From Streptomyces sp. R33 (GTDB lineage: Bacteria; Actinomycetota; Actinomycetes; Streptomycetales; Streptomycetaceae), in contig NZ_CP165727.1 in NCBI RefSeq assembly GCF_041200175.1, positions 4,963,501 through 5,027,500 of the forward strand: DNA of 64,000 nucleotides, in the 5' to 3' direction. The position numbers were made by a program, and so were the translations under genes. Position 1 is the stretch's first letter; every line of letters starts with the position of its first letter. Of the stretch, positions 43,960 to 51,606 are shown piece by piece. The notes beneath the pieces were generated by a model that was given only the letters and a program-made list of their open reading frames with translations, was not told where the DNA came from and searched no databases.

Positions 43960-45291
43960 TCAGTCGAACCAGCTGGTGACTTCGTCCTTGACGGAGCCGG
44001 CCGTGTCGCCCACCCAGTCGGCCGCGTCGCCCGCGGCGTCCTTGACCTTGCCCGGGTCGACCGTGAACTCGCCTCCGACGGCGCCGCCGATCCCGAGGGC
44101 GAGGCCCGCCTTGCCGCCGAAGTGGTACTTGCCGTCCTCCCCCTTGCCGAGGTCCCATTTGAATTCCGCGCCCGCACCGGCCCATCCCTCGGCCGTGGCG
44201 CCGGCGCCGAGCCCGGCGACCTCCGTGCCCGCGGCGACGGCGCCCTTCTCGCCGGCGAACGCCTTGAAGCCGCCGTTGAAGCCGTCCTTGCCCAACCCGA
44301 GGCTGGCGGAGGCCTCGCCGCCCGCGAACCCCTCGAAGCGCCCGTAGCCGCCGACGACCCCGTAGTTGGCGTGCCCCTCCAGCATCGCCCGGACGCCCGC
44401 GGAAGCCTCGGCCTTGGCGGCGAGGCCCTTGTCGGTGATGCCGAAGTTGGCGCTGCCCCGCGCTCCCACGTAGATGTCGTCGAGGCCGGCGAGCGTGAGC
44501 GACCCGTTGTTGTACTCACCCTTGTACGTCATGTGGAAGAGGTCGGCGTAGAGCTTGATCGACCCTTCCTTGCCGTACTTGACGCCGGTGAGCTTCATAC
44601 CGGCGTCCGGCCCGGTGATCGTGAGGCCGTCGTCGGCCTTCGGCCGCTCCGGGGGCGTCTCGTCGAGCTTCTTGGGGGCCTTGTCCAGGTCGCCCTCGGC
44701 GTAGCGGTTGAACCCGGTGAGCGATTCGTCGTCGCCCTTGCCGAGGGCGTCCCGGTTGCTGTCGATGACGGCGGCGCTGAGGGCGGTCTTGACGTTCTGG
44801 TCGAGCTCGGAGACGGCCTTCACCCGGTCGTCGATGTGCTGCTGCCACTTGCCGACGGCTTCGCTGATCGTCTTCTGGCCGTCGGGGTCGTGGTGGTAGG
44901 CGCTGCGCTCGGCGGGCGTGAGCTTCGCGTAGTCGAACGCGACGCGTCCCTGCTCGGAGACGGTCATGCCGGCGGCTATCGCGTCGTCGCGCGCGCTCTC
45001 CAGCTTCTTCTTCAGATCGGTGAACTTCTCGTGCGCGTCACGCAGCAGGCTCCCGATCGCCTTGGCCTGGGACTGCGCGGCCGTGTACTCGTAGCGGGTC
45101 GCCGCGAAGTTCGTGTGGGCGGTCTGCTGGCTGACGCCGTTCCAGCTCTCCCCGCCGAGCGTGATCTTCTGCACGGAGTCGGCGTAGCGGGTCTCGACCT
45201 TCTTCAGCTCGCCCGCCATCTCCTCCCATTTGGCGGCGGCCGTCGTCAGCAGGCCCAGGTCCGTGGTCATGACTTCGTAGTAGGTCAGCAC
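43960..45291 (-). CDS. WXG100-like secreted protein with Gly/Ala-rich C-terminal domain
   Basis: A 443-residue protein. Residues 1-100 are the helical hairpin of the WXG100/ESX type, with the turn motif ESWNGVS (Trp-x-Gly). Residues 100-215 continue coiled-coil-like, and from about 225 a repetitive Gly/Ala/Tyr domain (YVGARGSANFG, GGEASASLGLG, GGKAGLALGIGGA) predicts a beta-helix or beta-roll. There is no Sec signal. The GTG at 45291 follows GAGGGGA. It leads a three-gene operon. Export by a type VII system encoded elsewhere and a surface or effector role are inferred. The C-terminus resembles no toxin I know. Confidence 0.82.
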   Translation of the reverse strand: MLTYYEVMTTDLGLLTTAAAKWEEMAGELKKVETRYADSVQKITLGGESWNGVSQQTAHTNFAATRYEYTAAQSQAKAIGSLLRDAHEKFTDLKKKLESARDDAIAAGMTVSEQGRVAFDYAKLTPAERSAYHHDPDGQKTISEAVGKWQQHIDDRVKAVSELDQNVKTALSAAVIDSNRDALGKGDDESLTGFNRYAEGDLDKAPKKLDETPPERPKADDGLTITGPDAGMKLTGVKYGKEGSIKLYADLFHMTYKGEYNNGSLTLAGLDDIYVGARGSANFGITDKGLAAKAEASAGVRAMLEGHANYGVVGGYGRFEGFAGGEASASLGLGKDGFNGGFKAFAGEKGAVAAGTEVAGLGAGATAEGWAGAGAEFKWDLGKGEDGKYHFGGKAGLALGIGGAVGGEFTVDPGKVKDAAGDAADWVGDTAGSVKDEVTSWFD

Positions 45292-45524
45292 CGGATCCCC
45301 TCACAGCTTCTACCGCGTCTTCACCTTCGACTGCGCCGCAAGGAACCGGACATGGTGCGCCTCCCCGTTGGCCGGGTTTGATCATATGCATGGCAACTGT
45401 GGACGGGCCAAGGGCCGGGTGGGCCCTCACGTTTCCTGCACGTGGCACGCCCTGCAGCCCCCGTGTCCGGGCGCGCGCGGCGGTGATAGCGTGGCCCGCC
45501 GTCGTCAGGGGAGGGGGTCGGGCC

Positions 45525-46007
45525 ATGCCGGCCGGACGTCACATCAGGTTCACCGCGGTACTGGTCGCCGTCGTCTTCGCGCTCACGGGCTTCTCGTCCG
45601 GCCACGGCGGGCACGGCGGGAAGAGCAAGGGCAGCGGCAGCGGCGGCGGGTGCTCCAGCTCGAAGAAGAAGAGCAGCTACAACAGCAACAACAGCAGCAA
45701 CAACAGCAACGGCGGCGGGAAGTCGACGCCGTCGCCCAGCAAGAGCGCCGGCCCGCCCGCGCACGCCCAGGTCGTCGACTGCGCCGGACCCGGCAGCCCG
45801 AAGGCCGTCCTCAGGGTGACCTCCGACGTGGACAAGCAACGCACGGTCGACGTCCCGCTGACCTTCGAGGGCGCGAACGGCGTCGTCGACCGGACCTCCG
45901 TCCGCGTCACGCTCAAGGCCCGCGAGACCCAGACCGTCACCGCCCCGATGGTCCACGACGACAAGGCCGCGGACGTGAAGACCTGCGTCGTCGGCCGGAT
46001 CGACTAG
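45525..46007 (+). CDS. Secreted protein with Ser/Asn/Lys-rich linker
   Basis: A 160-residue protein. The ATG at 45525 (MPAGRHIRFTAVLVAVVF) follows GGGGAGGGGG and gives a clear Sec signal peptide. A low-complexity linker of Gly, Ser, Lys and Asn (about 25-72, SYNSNN repeats) precedes a small beta-domain (about 78-160) with two cysteines in VVDCAGPG and DVKTCVVGR that could bond. It diverges from the WXG operon across 233 bp. Function unknown. Confidence 0.8.
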   Translation: MPAGRHIRFTAVLVAVVFALTGFSSGHGGHGGKSKGSGSGGGCSSSKKKSSYNSNNSSNNSNGGGKSTPSPSKSAGPPAHAQVVDCAGPGSPKAVLRVTSDVDKQRTVDVPLTFEGANGVVDRTSVRVTLKARETQTVTAPMVHDDKAADVKTCVVGRID

Positions 46008-46015
46008 CCGCCGCG

Positions 46016-46034
46016 GGGCCGGCGCTGCCGGCCC
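46016..46034. terminator. Short perfect hairpin between convergent genes
   Basis: GGGCCGGC, a 3-base loop and GCCGGCCC, 9 bp past the stop of the secreted protein gene and before the enoyl-CoA hydratase 3' end. Confidence 0.65.
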
Positions 46035-46055
46035 GGCCGAGGCCGCCGCCGCCGC

Positions 46056-46835
46056 TCAGCGCACCCGCGGCTCCGGGGCCGCCGCCCGGCGGCCGGCGAA
46101 CAGGTCCGCCTGCCGCTCCGGGGAGAGGTTCCCCAGCGAGATCAGCGCCGGGGCCTGCGCCAGCGCCTGATGCAGCGCCGCCTGCTTCGCCGACCACAGG
46201 GCCCGTACGGTGCCCTGCACCGCCTCCGTCGGATACCCGGCCAGGGTCTGTGCCGCCCGCAGCGCCGCCGGGAGCAGCTCCTCGGGCGCCGTCAGCTCCG
46301 AGACCAGGCCGATCTCGTACGCCCGCTGCGCGGAGAGCCGCTCGGCCGTCCCCATCAGGGACATCCGGGCGGCCTCCCCGAACGGCATCCGCTGCGCCAT
46401 GTACACGGCCTCGTACGCGCTGACCATCCCGTACGTCGTGTGCGGGTCGAAGTACGTCGCGCTCCGGGAGGAGACGATGAACTCCGACTCGCCCAGCAGG
46501 TAGAAGGCCCCGCCGCACGCCATGCCGTTGACGGCGGCGACCACCGGCTTCCACAGGTCGTTCGCCTTCGGGCCGACCGACAGCAGCGGGTCGTCGACCG
46601 AGTAGGGGGAGGCGGGCTGCGGCACGAAGACGCCGCGGTCGATGCCCGTGCAGAACGCGGCCGGTCCGGCCCCCGTCAGCACCACCGCGCGGACGGCCTC
46701 CGCGTGGCGGAACTCCCGCCACACTTCGGCCAGTTCGGCGGCCGTCGCCAGGTCGATCGCATTGTGCTTGCGCTCCCGGTCCAGCGTGACGACCGCGACC
46801 CCGCCCGCCTCGTCCCGCTCCACCCGTACCGTCAC
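46056..46835 (-). CDS. Enoyl-CoA hydratase/isomerase family protein
   Basis: A 259-residue crotonase-fold protein. FCTGIDRGVF and NGMACGGAFYLLGESEF form the oxyanion hole, and the later HTTYGMVSAYEAVYMAQRMPFGEAARM replaces the classical Glu region, so hydratase activity is uncertain. The GTG at 46835 overlaps the DUF35 stop (GTGA). It is the third gene of a thiolase/DUF35/hydratase operon under operator 9, which supports action on an intermediate just before or after retro-aldol cleavage. Confidence 0.85.
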   Translation of the reverse strand: MTVRVERDEAGGVAVVTLDRERKHNAIDLATAAELAEVWREFRHAEAVRAVVLTGAGPAAFCTGIDRGVFVPQPASPYSVDDPLLSVGPKANDLWKPVVAAVNGMACGGAFYLLGESEFIVSSRSATYFDPHTTYGMVSAYEAVYMAQRMPFGEAARMSLMGTAERLSAQRAYEIGLVSELTAPEELLPAALRAAQTLAGYPTEAVQGTVRALWSAKQAALHQALAQAPALISLGNLSPERQADLFAGRRAAAPEPRVR

Positions 46836-47347
46836 GACTTCTCCAGTACCCAGCGCGGCACGGTCATCCCGCCCGTCTCGGTGAACACCACCTGCACCCG
46901 GGCGCCGATGCGCAGCCGGGCCGGGTCCACCGAGTTCAGCGGGGCGTCGGGGGAGGCGACCAGGTTTCCGGCCAGGCGGATGTGCGGGGCGTCGGCGAGC
47001 TCCACGAGGATCACGTTGTACGGGGCCTGCGCGGCGTACGCGGGGAGCAGCGGCGGGTGGGGCCGTACGTAGGACCAGATGCGGCCGCGGCCGCTCATCG
47101 GCAGCCATTCGGAGTCGAACGACTGGCAGTGCGGGCAGCAGGGTCTGGGCGGGAAGCGGAGCCGGCCGCACGCGGTGCAGGCCTGGACGCGGAGTTCGCC
47201 CTGGGCGGCGTATTCCCAGAAGGGGGCGCCGTCCTCGTCGGGGACGGGCAGGAGCAGCTGGTCGGCGGGGGCCGGGGCAGGCGCGGGGGCAGGGGAAGGG
47301 GAAGGGTCCGTGGCCGGAGGCGTCGCCGGTGCCGGGGTCGTCGTCAT
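46832..47347 (-). CDS. Zn-ribbon/OB-fold (DUF35) acyl-CoA-associated protein 2
   Basis: A 171-residue protein. After a Pro/Ala/Thr-rich N-terminus (1-28), the helix FWEYAAQGELRVQAC leads to the four-Cys zinc ribbon (CTAC and CPHC) and the OB-fold (GRIWSYVRPHPPLLP, NVILVELADAPHIRLAGNL). GGAGCGAG precedes the ATG at 47347. It lies 13 bp after the thiolase-like gene, the arrangement of a two-subunit Ltp/DUF35 aldolase, and overlaps the hydratase start. It is the second such protein in the window. Confidence 0.87.
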   Translation of the reverse strand: MTTTPAPATPPATDPSPSPAPAPAPAPADQLLLPVPDEDGAPFWEYAAQGELRVQACTACGRLRFPPRPCCPHCQSFDSEWLPMSGRGRIWSYVRPHPPLLPAYAAQAPYNVILVELADAPHIRLAGNLVASPDAPLNSVDPARLRIGARVQVVFTETGGMTVPRWVLEKS

Positions 47348-47360
47348 GGTCGCTCGCTCC

Positions 47361-48512
47361 TCAGGCTCGCAGCAGGATCGCGGACGTCGGGACACCCTCG
47401 CCCGCGGTCACCAGGCAGGTCGCGGCGTCCGGCACCTGGGCGGTGGAGACGCCCCGCAGCTGCTTGACGCCCTCGTTGATCAGGTTGAAGCCGTGCACGT
47501 ACGCCTCGGACAGGCCGCCGCCCCCGGTGTTGATCGGGAGCCGGCCGCCGATCTCCAGGGCCCCGCCCTCGGTGAACGCGGCGCCCTCGCCGCGCCCGCA
47601 GAAGCCGTAGCCCTCCAGGGAGAGCGGGATCAGCGGGGTGAACGCGTCGTAGATCTGGGCCACGTCCACGTCCTGCGGCCCGAAGTCGGCCTGCTTCCAC
47701 AGGTGTCGGGCGGCGGTCCAGGCGGGGCCGGACAGCGGGTCGTCGTTCCAGTAGTTGACCATGCCGTGGTGCTGGGCGGGCAGCCCCTGGGCGACGGAGT
47801 GGACGTAGACGGGCTTCCGGCGGCAGTCGCGGGCCCGCTCGGCGGAAACGATCACGCAGGCCAGCGCCCCGTCGGTCTCCAGGCAGTTGTCGAAGAGGCA
47901 CAGCGGGTCGCTGATCATGCGGGAGGTCATGTACATCTCGCGGGTCAGCGGGCGTTCGTACATCATCGCGGCGGGGTTCTCGTTGGCCCGGTTGCGGCAG
48001 GCCATGGCGACGTTGAAGAGGTGGTCGCGGGTGGCGCCGTACTCGTGCATGTACCGGCGGGCCAGCATGCCGATCTCGTCGGCGGGCCGCAGCAGCCCGA
48101 AGGGGCGGGTCCACTGGCCGGGGGTGGGCAGCTGGACGGCGGTGTTCTTCCAGGGGCGCGGGCCGGAGCCGCGTTTGCGCGAGCGCCAGGCGACGCCGAC
48201 GCTCGCCTGCCCGGTGGCTACGGCGGCCGCGAGGTGGCCGACGGTGGCGCAGGAACCGCCGCCGCCGTAGCCGATCTTGGAGAAGAAGGTGACGTCGCCG
48301 GCGCCGATGGCTTTCGCCACCTCGACCTCATCGGTCTCCTCCATCGTGTACGAGGAGAAGGCGTCGACTTCGGAGGGCGCTATTCCGGCGTCCGCGAGTG
48401 CGGCGAGGATCGCCCGGCAGGCCAGTTCCTTCTCGGACTCGGGGAGCCGTTTGGCAAAGGCGGTCTGGCCGATCCCGACTATCGCCGTAGCGTCCTTGAG
48501 TGTTGCCGCCAT
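47361..48512 (-). CDS. Lipid-transfer protein/thiolase-like aldolase subunit 2
   Basis: A 383-residue thiolase-fold protein. IVGIGQTAFAKRLPESE opens the fold, SKIGYGGGGSCATVGHLAAA is the active-site loop with a Cys in GSCAT, and QIYDAFTPLIPLSLEGYGF and NTGGGGLSEAYVHGF follow. The ATG at 48512 is chosen because GGAGG lies five bases upstream; a GTG at 48518 is inside that ribosome site. Operator 9 lies 52 bp upstream. With the DUF35 gene it forms the better-preserved of the two aldolase modules. Confidence 0.87.
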   Translation of the reverse strand: MAATLKDATAIVGIGQTAFAKRLPESEKELACRAILAALADAGIAPSEVDAFSSYTMEETDEVEVAKAIGAGDVTFFSKIGYGGGGSCATVGHLAAAVATGQASVGVAWRSRKRGSGPRPWKNTAVQLPTPGQWTRPFGLLRPADEIGMLARRYMHEYGATRDHLFNVAMACRNRANENPAAMMYERPLTREMYMTSRMISDPLCLFDNCLETDGALACVIVSAERARDCRRKPVYVHSVAQGLPAQHHGMVNYWNDDPLSGPAWTAARHLWKQADFGPQDVDVAQIYDAFTPLIPLSLEGYGFCGRGEGAAFTEGGALEIGGRLPINTGGGGLSEAYVHGFNLINEGVKQLRGVSTAQVPDAATCLVTAGEGVPTSAILLRA

Positions 48513-48564
48513 CGCCACCTCCGGGGCTGCACCAGTACTGACAGCCGCGAAGGCTACAGCTAAT

Positions 48565-48579
48565 CTGACGGATAGTCAG
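48565..48579. promoter_or_regulatory. Regulon operator 9
   Basis: CTGACGGATAGTCAG, between the thiolase-led operon and the FadD3-like ligase, 19 bp upstream of the latter's start. Confidence 0.85.
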
Positions 48580-48598
48580 CTACTGGGAGGGGTGTGCG

Positions 48599-50212
48599 AT
48601 GAGCGAAGACGTCCGGGGGGATCTGCGCTGGGGCAGCATCGCGGGACTGGTGCGCGCCGCGGCCGGGCAGTACGCCGACCGCGAGGCCGTCGTCGACGGG
48701 CGCGTCCGCATCAGCTACGCGCAGCTCGGCGAGCGCGTGGAGCGCGCCGCGGCCGCCGCCATCGCCGCCGGGATCGAACCGGGGGACCGCGTCGCCGTCT
48801 GGGCCCCCAACACCCTGGAGTGGATCGTCTCCGCACTCGGCGCCGTCTCGGCCGGCGCCGTCCTCGTCCCCCTCAACACCCGTTTCAAGGGCTCGGAGGC
48901 CGCGTACGTCCTGCGGCGCAGCCGGGCCAGGCTGCTGTTCGTCACCGGCACCTTCCTCGGCACCTCGTACGTCGCCTCCCTGCGCCGGGCCGCCTCCGAA
49001 GGGGACGGCGGCCGCGGCCCGCTGCCCGGGCTGCCGCACCTCGAACAGGTCGTCGTCCTCGCCGAGGACGCACCCCAGGACTTCCGGACCTGGAAGGACT
49101 TCCTGGCCGGCGGGGACGGCGTCGGCGCCGAGGCCGTGCGCGAGCGCGCCGAGTCGATCCGCCCCGAGGCCCCCTCCGACATCATCTTCACCTCCGGCAC
49201 CACCGGCAGCCCCAAGGGCGCCGTCATCACCCACGCCCAGTCCCTGCGCTGCTACGACGTCTGGAGCGAGCTCGCCGGCCTGCGCGAGGGCGACCGCTAC
49301 CTGATCGTGAACCCCTTCTTCCACACCTTCGGCTACAAGGCCGGCATCATCGCCTGCCTGATGCGCGGGGCCACGATGGTCCCGCAGCCCGTCTTCAACG
49401 TGGACACCGTCCTCGCCAACATCGCCGCCGAGCGGATCTCCGTACTCCCCGGCCCGCCCACCCTCCACCAGTCCCTCCTCGACCACCCCCAGCGCGACCA
49501 ACACGACCTGTCCGCCCTCCGCCTGGTCGTCACCGGCGCCGCCGTCGTCCCGCTCCGGCTCGTCGAGCGGCTGCGCGGCGAACTGCACATCTCCACCGTG
49601 CTCACCGCGTACGGGCTCTCCGAGGCCAGTGGCATCGTCACGATGTGCCGCCGCGGCGACCCGGCCGAGGTCATCGCATCGACCTCGGGACGGGCCATCC
49701 CGGACACCCAGGTGAAGATCGCCGACCAGCACGGGTACGCCCAGATCGCCGGGACGGCGGGCGAGGTGTGGGTCCGCGGCCACCACGTCATGCAGGGCTA
49801 CTTCGAGGACCCGGCCGAGACCGCCGCGGCCGTCACCCCGGACGGCTGGCTGCGCACCGGCGACGTCGGGGTCCTCGACACCGACGGCAACCTGCGCATC
49901 ACCGACCGGATCAAGGACATGTTCATCGTCGGCGGGTTCAACGCCTACCCCGCCGAGATCGAGCAACTCATCGGCTTGCACCCGGACATCGCGGACGTCG
50001 CCGTCGTCGGCGTCCCCGACCCCCGCCTCGGCGAGGTCGGCAAGGCGTACGCGGTCCGCCGCCCCGGCTCCACCCTCACGGCCGACGACCTGATCGCCTG
50101 GTCGCGCCGCGAGATGGCCAACTACAAGGTCCCGCGCGAGGTCGAGTTCGTCACCGAACTCCCGCGCAACGCGAGCGGCAAGGTCCTCAAACGCGAACTC
50201 CGGGCCCGCTGA
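48599..50212 (+). CDS. FadD3-like AMP-forming acyl-CoA ligase
   Basis: A 537-residue ANL ligase. FTSGTTGSPKGAV, YGLSEASGIVTM, LRTGDVGVLD, DRIKDMFIVGGFNAYPAEIE and LPRNASGKVLKREL with the catalytic Lys are all present. The layout matches actinobacterial FadD3, which activates the hydrindane-dione propionate left after steroid rings A/B are removed; that specificity is suggested, not shown. GGGAGGGG precedes the ATG at 48599 and operator 9 overlaps its promoter. Its stop abuts the convergent methyltransferase stop with no spacer. Confidence 0.85.
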   Translation: MSEDVRGDLRWGSIAGLVRAAAGQYADREAVVDGRVRISYAQLGERVERAAAAAIAAGIEPGDRVAVWAPNTLEWIVSALGAVSAGAVLVPLNTRFKGSEAAYVLRRSRARLLFVTGTFLGTSYVASLRRAASEGDGGRGPLPGLPHLEQVVVLAEDAPQDFRTWKDFLAGGDGVGAEAVRERAESIRPEAPSDIIFTSGTTGSPKGAVITHAQSLRCYDVWSELAGLREGDRYLIVNPFFHTFGYKAGIIACLMRGATMVPQPVFNVDTVLANIAAERISVLPGPPTLHQSLLDHPQRDQHDLSALRLVVTGAAVVPLRLVERLRGELHISTVLTAYGLSEASGIVTMCRRGDPAEVIASTSGRAIPDTQVKIADQHGYAQIAGTAGEVWVRGHHVMQGYFEDPAETAAAVTPDGWLRTGDVGVLDTDGNLRITDRIKDMFIVGGFNAYPAEIEQLIGLHPDIADVAVVGVPDPRLGEVGKAYAVRRPGSTLTADDLIAWSRREMANYKVPREVEFVTELPRNASGKVLKRELRAR

Positions 50213-50941
50213 TCAGGTGGCCTTCCGGGCCAGGAGGAGGCGCCAGCGGGGGGTTCCGTCGTCCCGGCGGCCGAAGGGCTCCAGCGGGAGGGTCTCCACC
50301 GTGAAGCCGGCCGCCAGCAGGTCGGCCCGGACGCCGCCCAGCGCGAAGGTCCGGTAGTACATGACGAACGGCGGCCGCCACACCGCGTTGCGCACCCGCA
50401 TCGCGGCGTCGAAGCCCGCCACCGCCCACCACACGGGCGAGGTCGGCGGGATCGGCGCCCCGATCGGGAAGGCGAAGACGCCGCCCGGGCGCAACGCGGC
50501 GTGGACGCCGGAGAAGAGGGCGGGCCGCTCGGCCGGCAGGAAGTGCCCGAAGGCCCCGAAGCTGACGGCCAGGTCGTACGAGCCGGCCAGTCCGGGCGGC
50601 AGCGCCCGCGCGTCGGCCCGTACGAGGTCGATGCGCTCGTCGGGGTGCGCCCGCGCGGCCTCGGCCAGCATGCCGGCGCTCAGGTCCACCCCGGTCACCC
50701 GGTCCCGGCACAGCCGCCGCAGCATCCCCAGCCCCGCGCCGGTCCCGCAGCACACGTCCAGCCCGGCCCCGAAGGAGCCCTCGTACTGGGCGAGCGCCTC
50801 CTCCACCGCGTCGAGCATGCGGTCCGGGGTGCGGAAGGGGGTCTGGTCGAACTTGGGCGAGAGCAGGTCGTACCCGCGCTCGACGGACGAGAGGGCCTGC
50901 ACGGCGAGCTCGCGGACGGTCGGTCCCTGGGAGGTGAACAC
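50213..50941 (-). CDS. Class I SAM-dependent methyltransferase
   Basis: A 242-residue Rossmann-fold methyltransferase. The SAM motif GLDVCCGTGAGLGML, the acidic VTGVDLSAGML and the DLAVSFGAFGHF motif IV are clear. The substrate is unknown. It starts at a GTG (50941). The stop directly adjoins the ligase stop on the other strand (TGA facing TGA with no gap), so transcripts must overlap. It is convergent to the regulon ligase and has no operator of its own. Confidence 0.88.
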   Translation of the reverse strand: MFTSQGPTVRELAVQALSSVERGYDLLSPKFDQTPFRTPDRMLDAVEEALAQYEGSFGAGLDVCCGTGAGLGMLRRLCRDRVTGVDLSAGMLAEAARAHPDERIDLVRADARALPPGLAGSYDLAVSFGAFGHFLPAERPALFSGVHAALRPGGVFAFPIGAPIPPTSPVWWAVAGFDAAMRVRNAVWRPPFVMYYRTFALGGVRADLLAAGFTVETLPLEPFGRRDDGTPRWRLLLARKAT

Positions 50942-51059
50942 GGTCCCAGCCTAATGAACCGAGGTGACGCGGGCATGCGACGGCGGCCGCGGTGGCTCCC
51001 CCTCCGGGCCACCGCGACCGCCGTCCTTGTTGTGCTCCCCCGTCGTTCGTGCTCCCCCC

Positions 51060-51202
51060 CGGGTCCCCCGTGACCCCGGTGGGCCGTGCTCCCCCGTCGA
51101 CCGCGGCGGGTTCCCCCGAATCCCCCGCGGTCCCCCCGTTGTTCCCGGTCCCCCGTATCCCCCGTGGGACCGTCCCCCCGTCCCCCGTATCCCCCGTGGG
51201 AC
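51060..51202. repeat. C-rich/G-rich run array downstream of afsS
   Basis: About a dozen CCCCC runs separated by 2-10 bases fill this stretch, including two copies of a 23-bp sequence at 51148-51170 and 51180-51202 (core TCCCCCGTATCCCCCGTGGG). On the afsS sense strand these are G5 runs, starting 4 bp past the stop, with clear G-quadruplex potential in the mRNA 3' end. Confidence 0.75.
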
Positions 51203-51205
51203 GTC

Positions 51206-51433
51206 TTACGGACGAGTACCGGACGCGTGGTTGTCCATCGCCACGATGTCCTCGCCCGAAGCCTGCTTGTCCAGCGGCTTGATCTCGATGCCGGAGGCGT
51301 GGTTGTCCATCGGCGTGATGTCGACGCCCGGTGCAAGGCTGTCGTCGAGCGGCTTGATCTCGATGCCGGACGCGTGGTTGTCCATCGGCTTGATGTCGCC
51401 GTCGTTCGGCAGGATGTTCTCGTTCGTCGTCAT
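51206..51433 (-). CDS. afsS: AfsS-like small repeat protein
   Basis: A 75-residue protein from an ATG at 51433 with an excellent AGGAG site. After 12 residues it consists of five tandem 12-13-residue repeats: DIKPMDNHASGI, EIKPLDDSLAPGV, DITPMDNHASGI, EIKPLDKQASGE and DIVAMDNHASG. S. coelicolor AfsS is a similarly small protein of repeats around a DNHMP core, encoded just downstream of afsR and activated by it to raise antibiotic production. Position, size and the conserved DNH make this the orthologue, but the Met-Pro after DNH is Ala-Ser-Gly here. The molecular function of AfsS is unresolved. Confidence 0.82.
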   Translation of the reverse strand: MTTNENILPNDGDIKPMDNHASGIEIKPLDDSLAPGVDITPMDNHASGIEIKPLDKQASGEDIVAMDNHASGTRP

Positions 51434-51559
51434 CGGTTCTCCTGATGGATGGGTCGGGCCCGTTCGGCGATTCCCCCGCGGACCGCCGAACGGGTGGTCC
51501 TCCAGCCGACTCTCGCGCCCCCCGACGCGGTGAGTCGATGTACCTATCGTGGCGGACGG

Positions 51560-51577
51560 CGATAAACGAACGATGAA
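51560..51577 (-). promoter_or_regulatory. SARP/PHO-type direct repeats in the afsS promoter
   Basis: On the minus strand TTCATCG (51571-51577) and TTTATCG (51560-51566) are heptamer repeats 11 bp apart, the spacing used by SARP regulators such as AfsR and by PhoP. A TAGGTA hexamer at 51541-51546 could be the -10. GTTCATCCGCC on the plus strand (51584-51594) resembles one PHO-box unit. Binding is inferred. Confidence 0.55.
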
Positions 51578-51606
51578 TGCCTCGTTCATCCGCCGATCGG
51601 CGCAGC

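Noticed and set aside
43960..45291. The WXG-like protein as a polymorphic toxin with immunity gene
   Set aside because: The C-terminus is repetitive Gly/Ala sequence without nuclease or other toxin motifs, and neighbours do not resemble immunity proteins.
51206..51433. The repeat peptide as a graspetide-type RiPP precursor
   Set aside because: No ATP-grasp or other modifying enzyme is nearby, and size, repeats and position after afsR identify it as AfsS-like.
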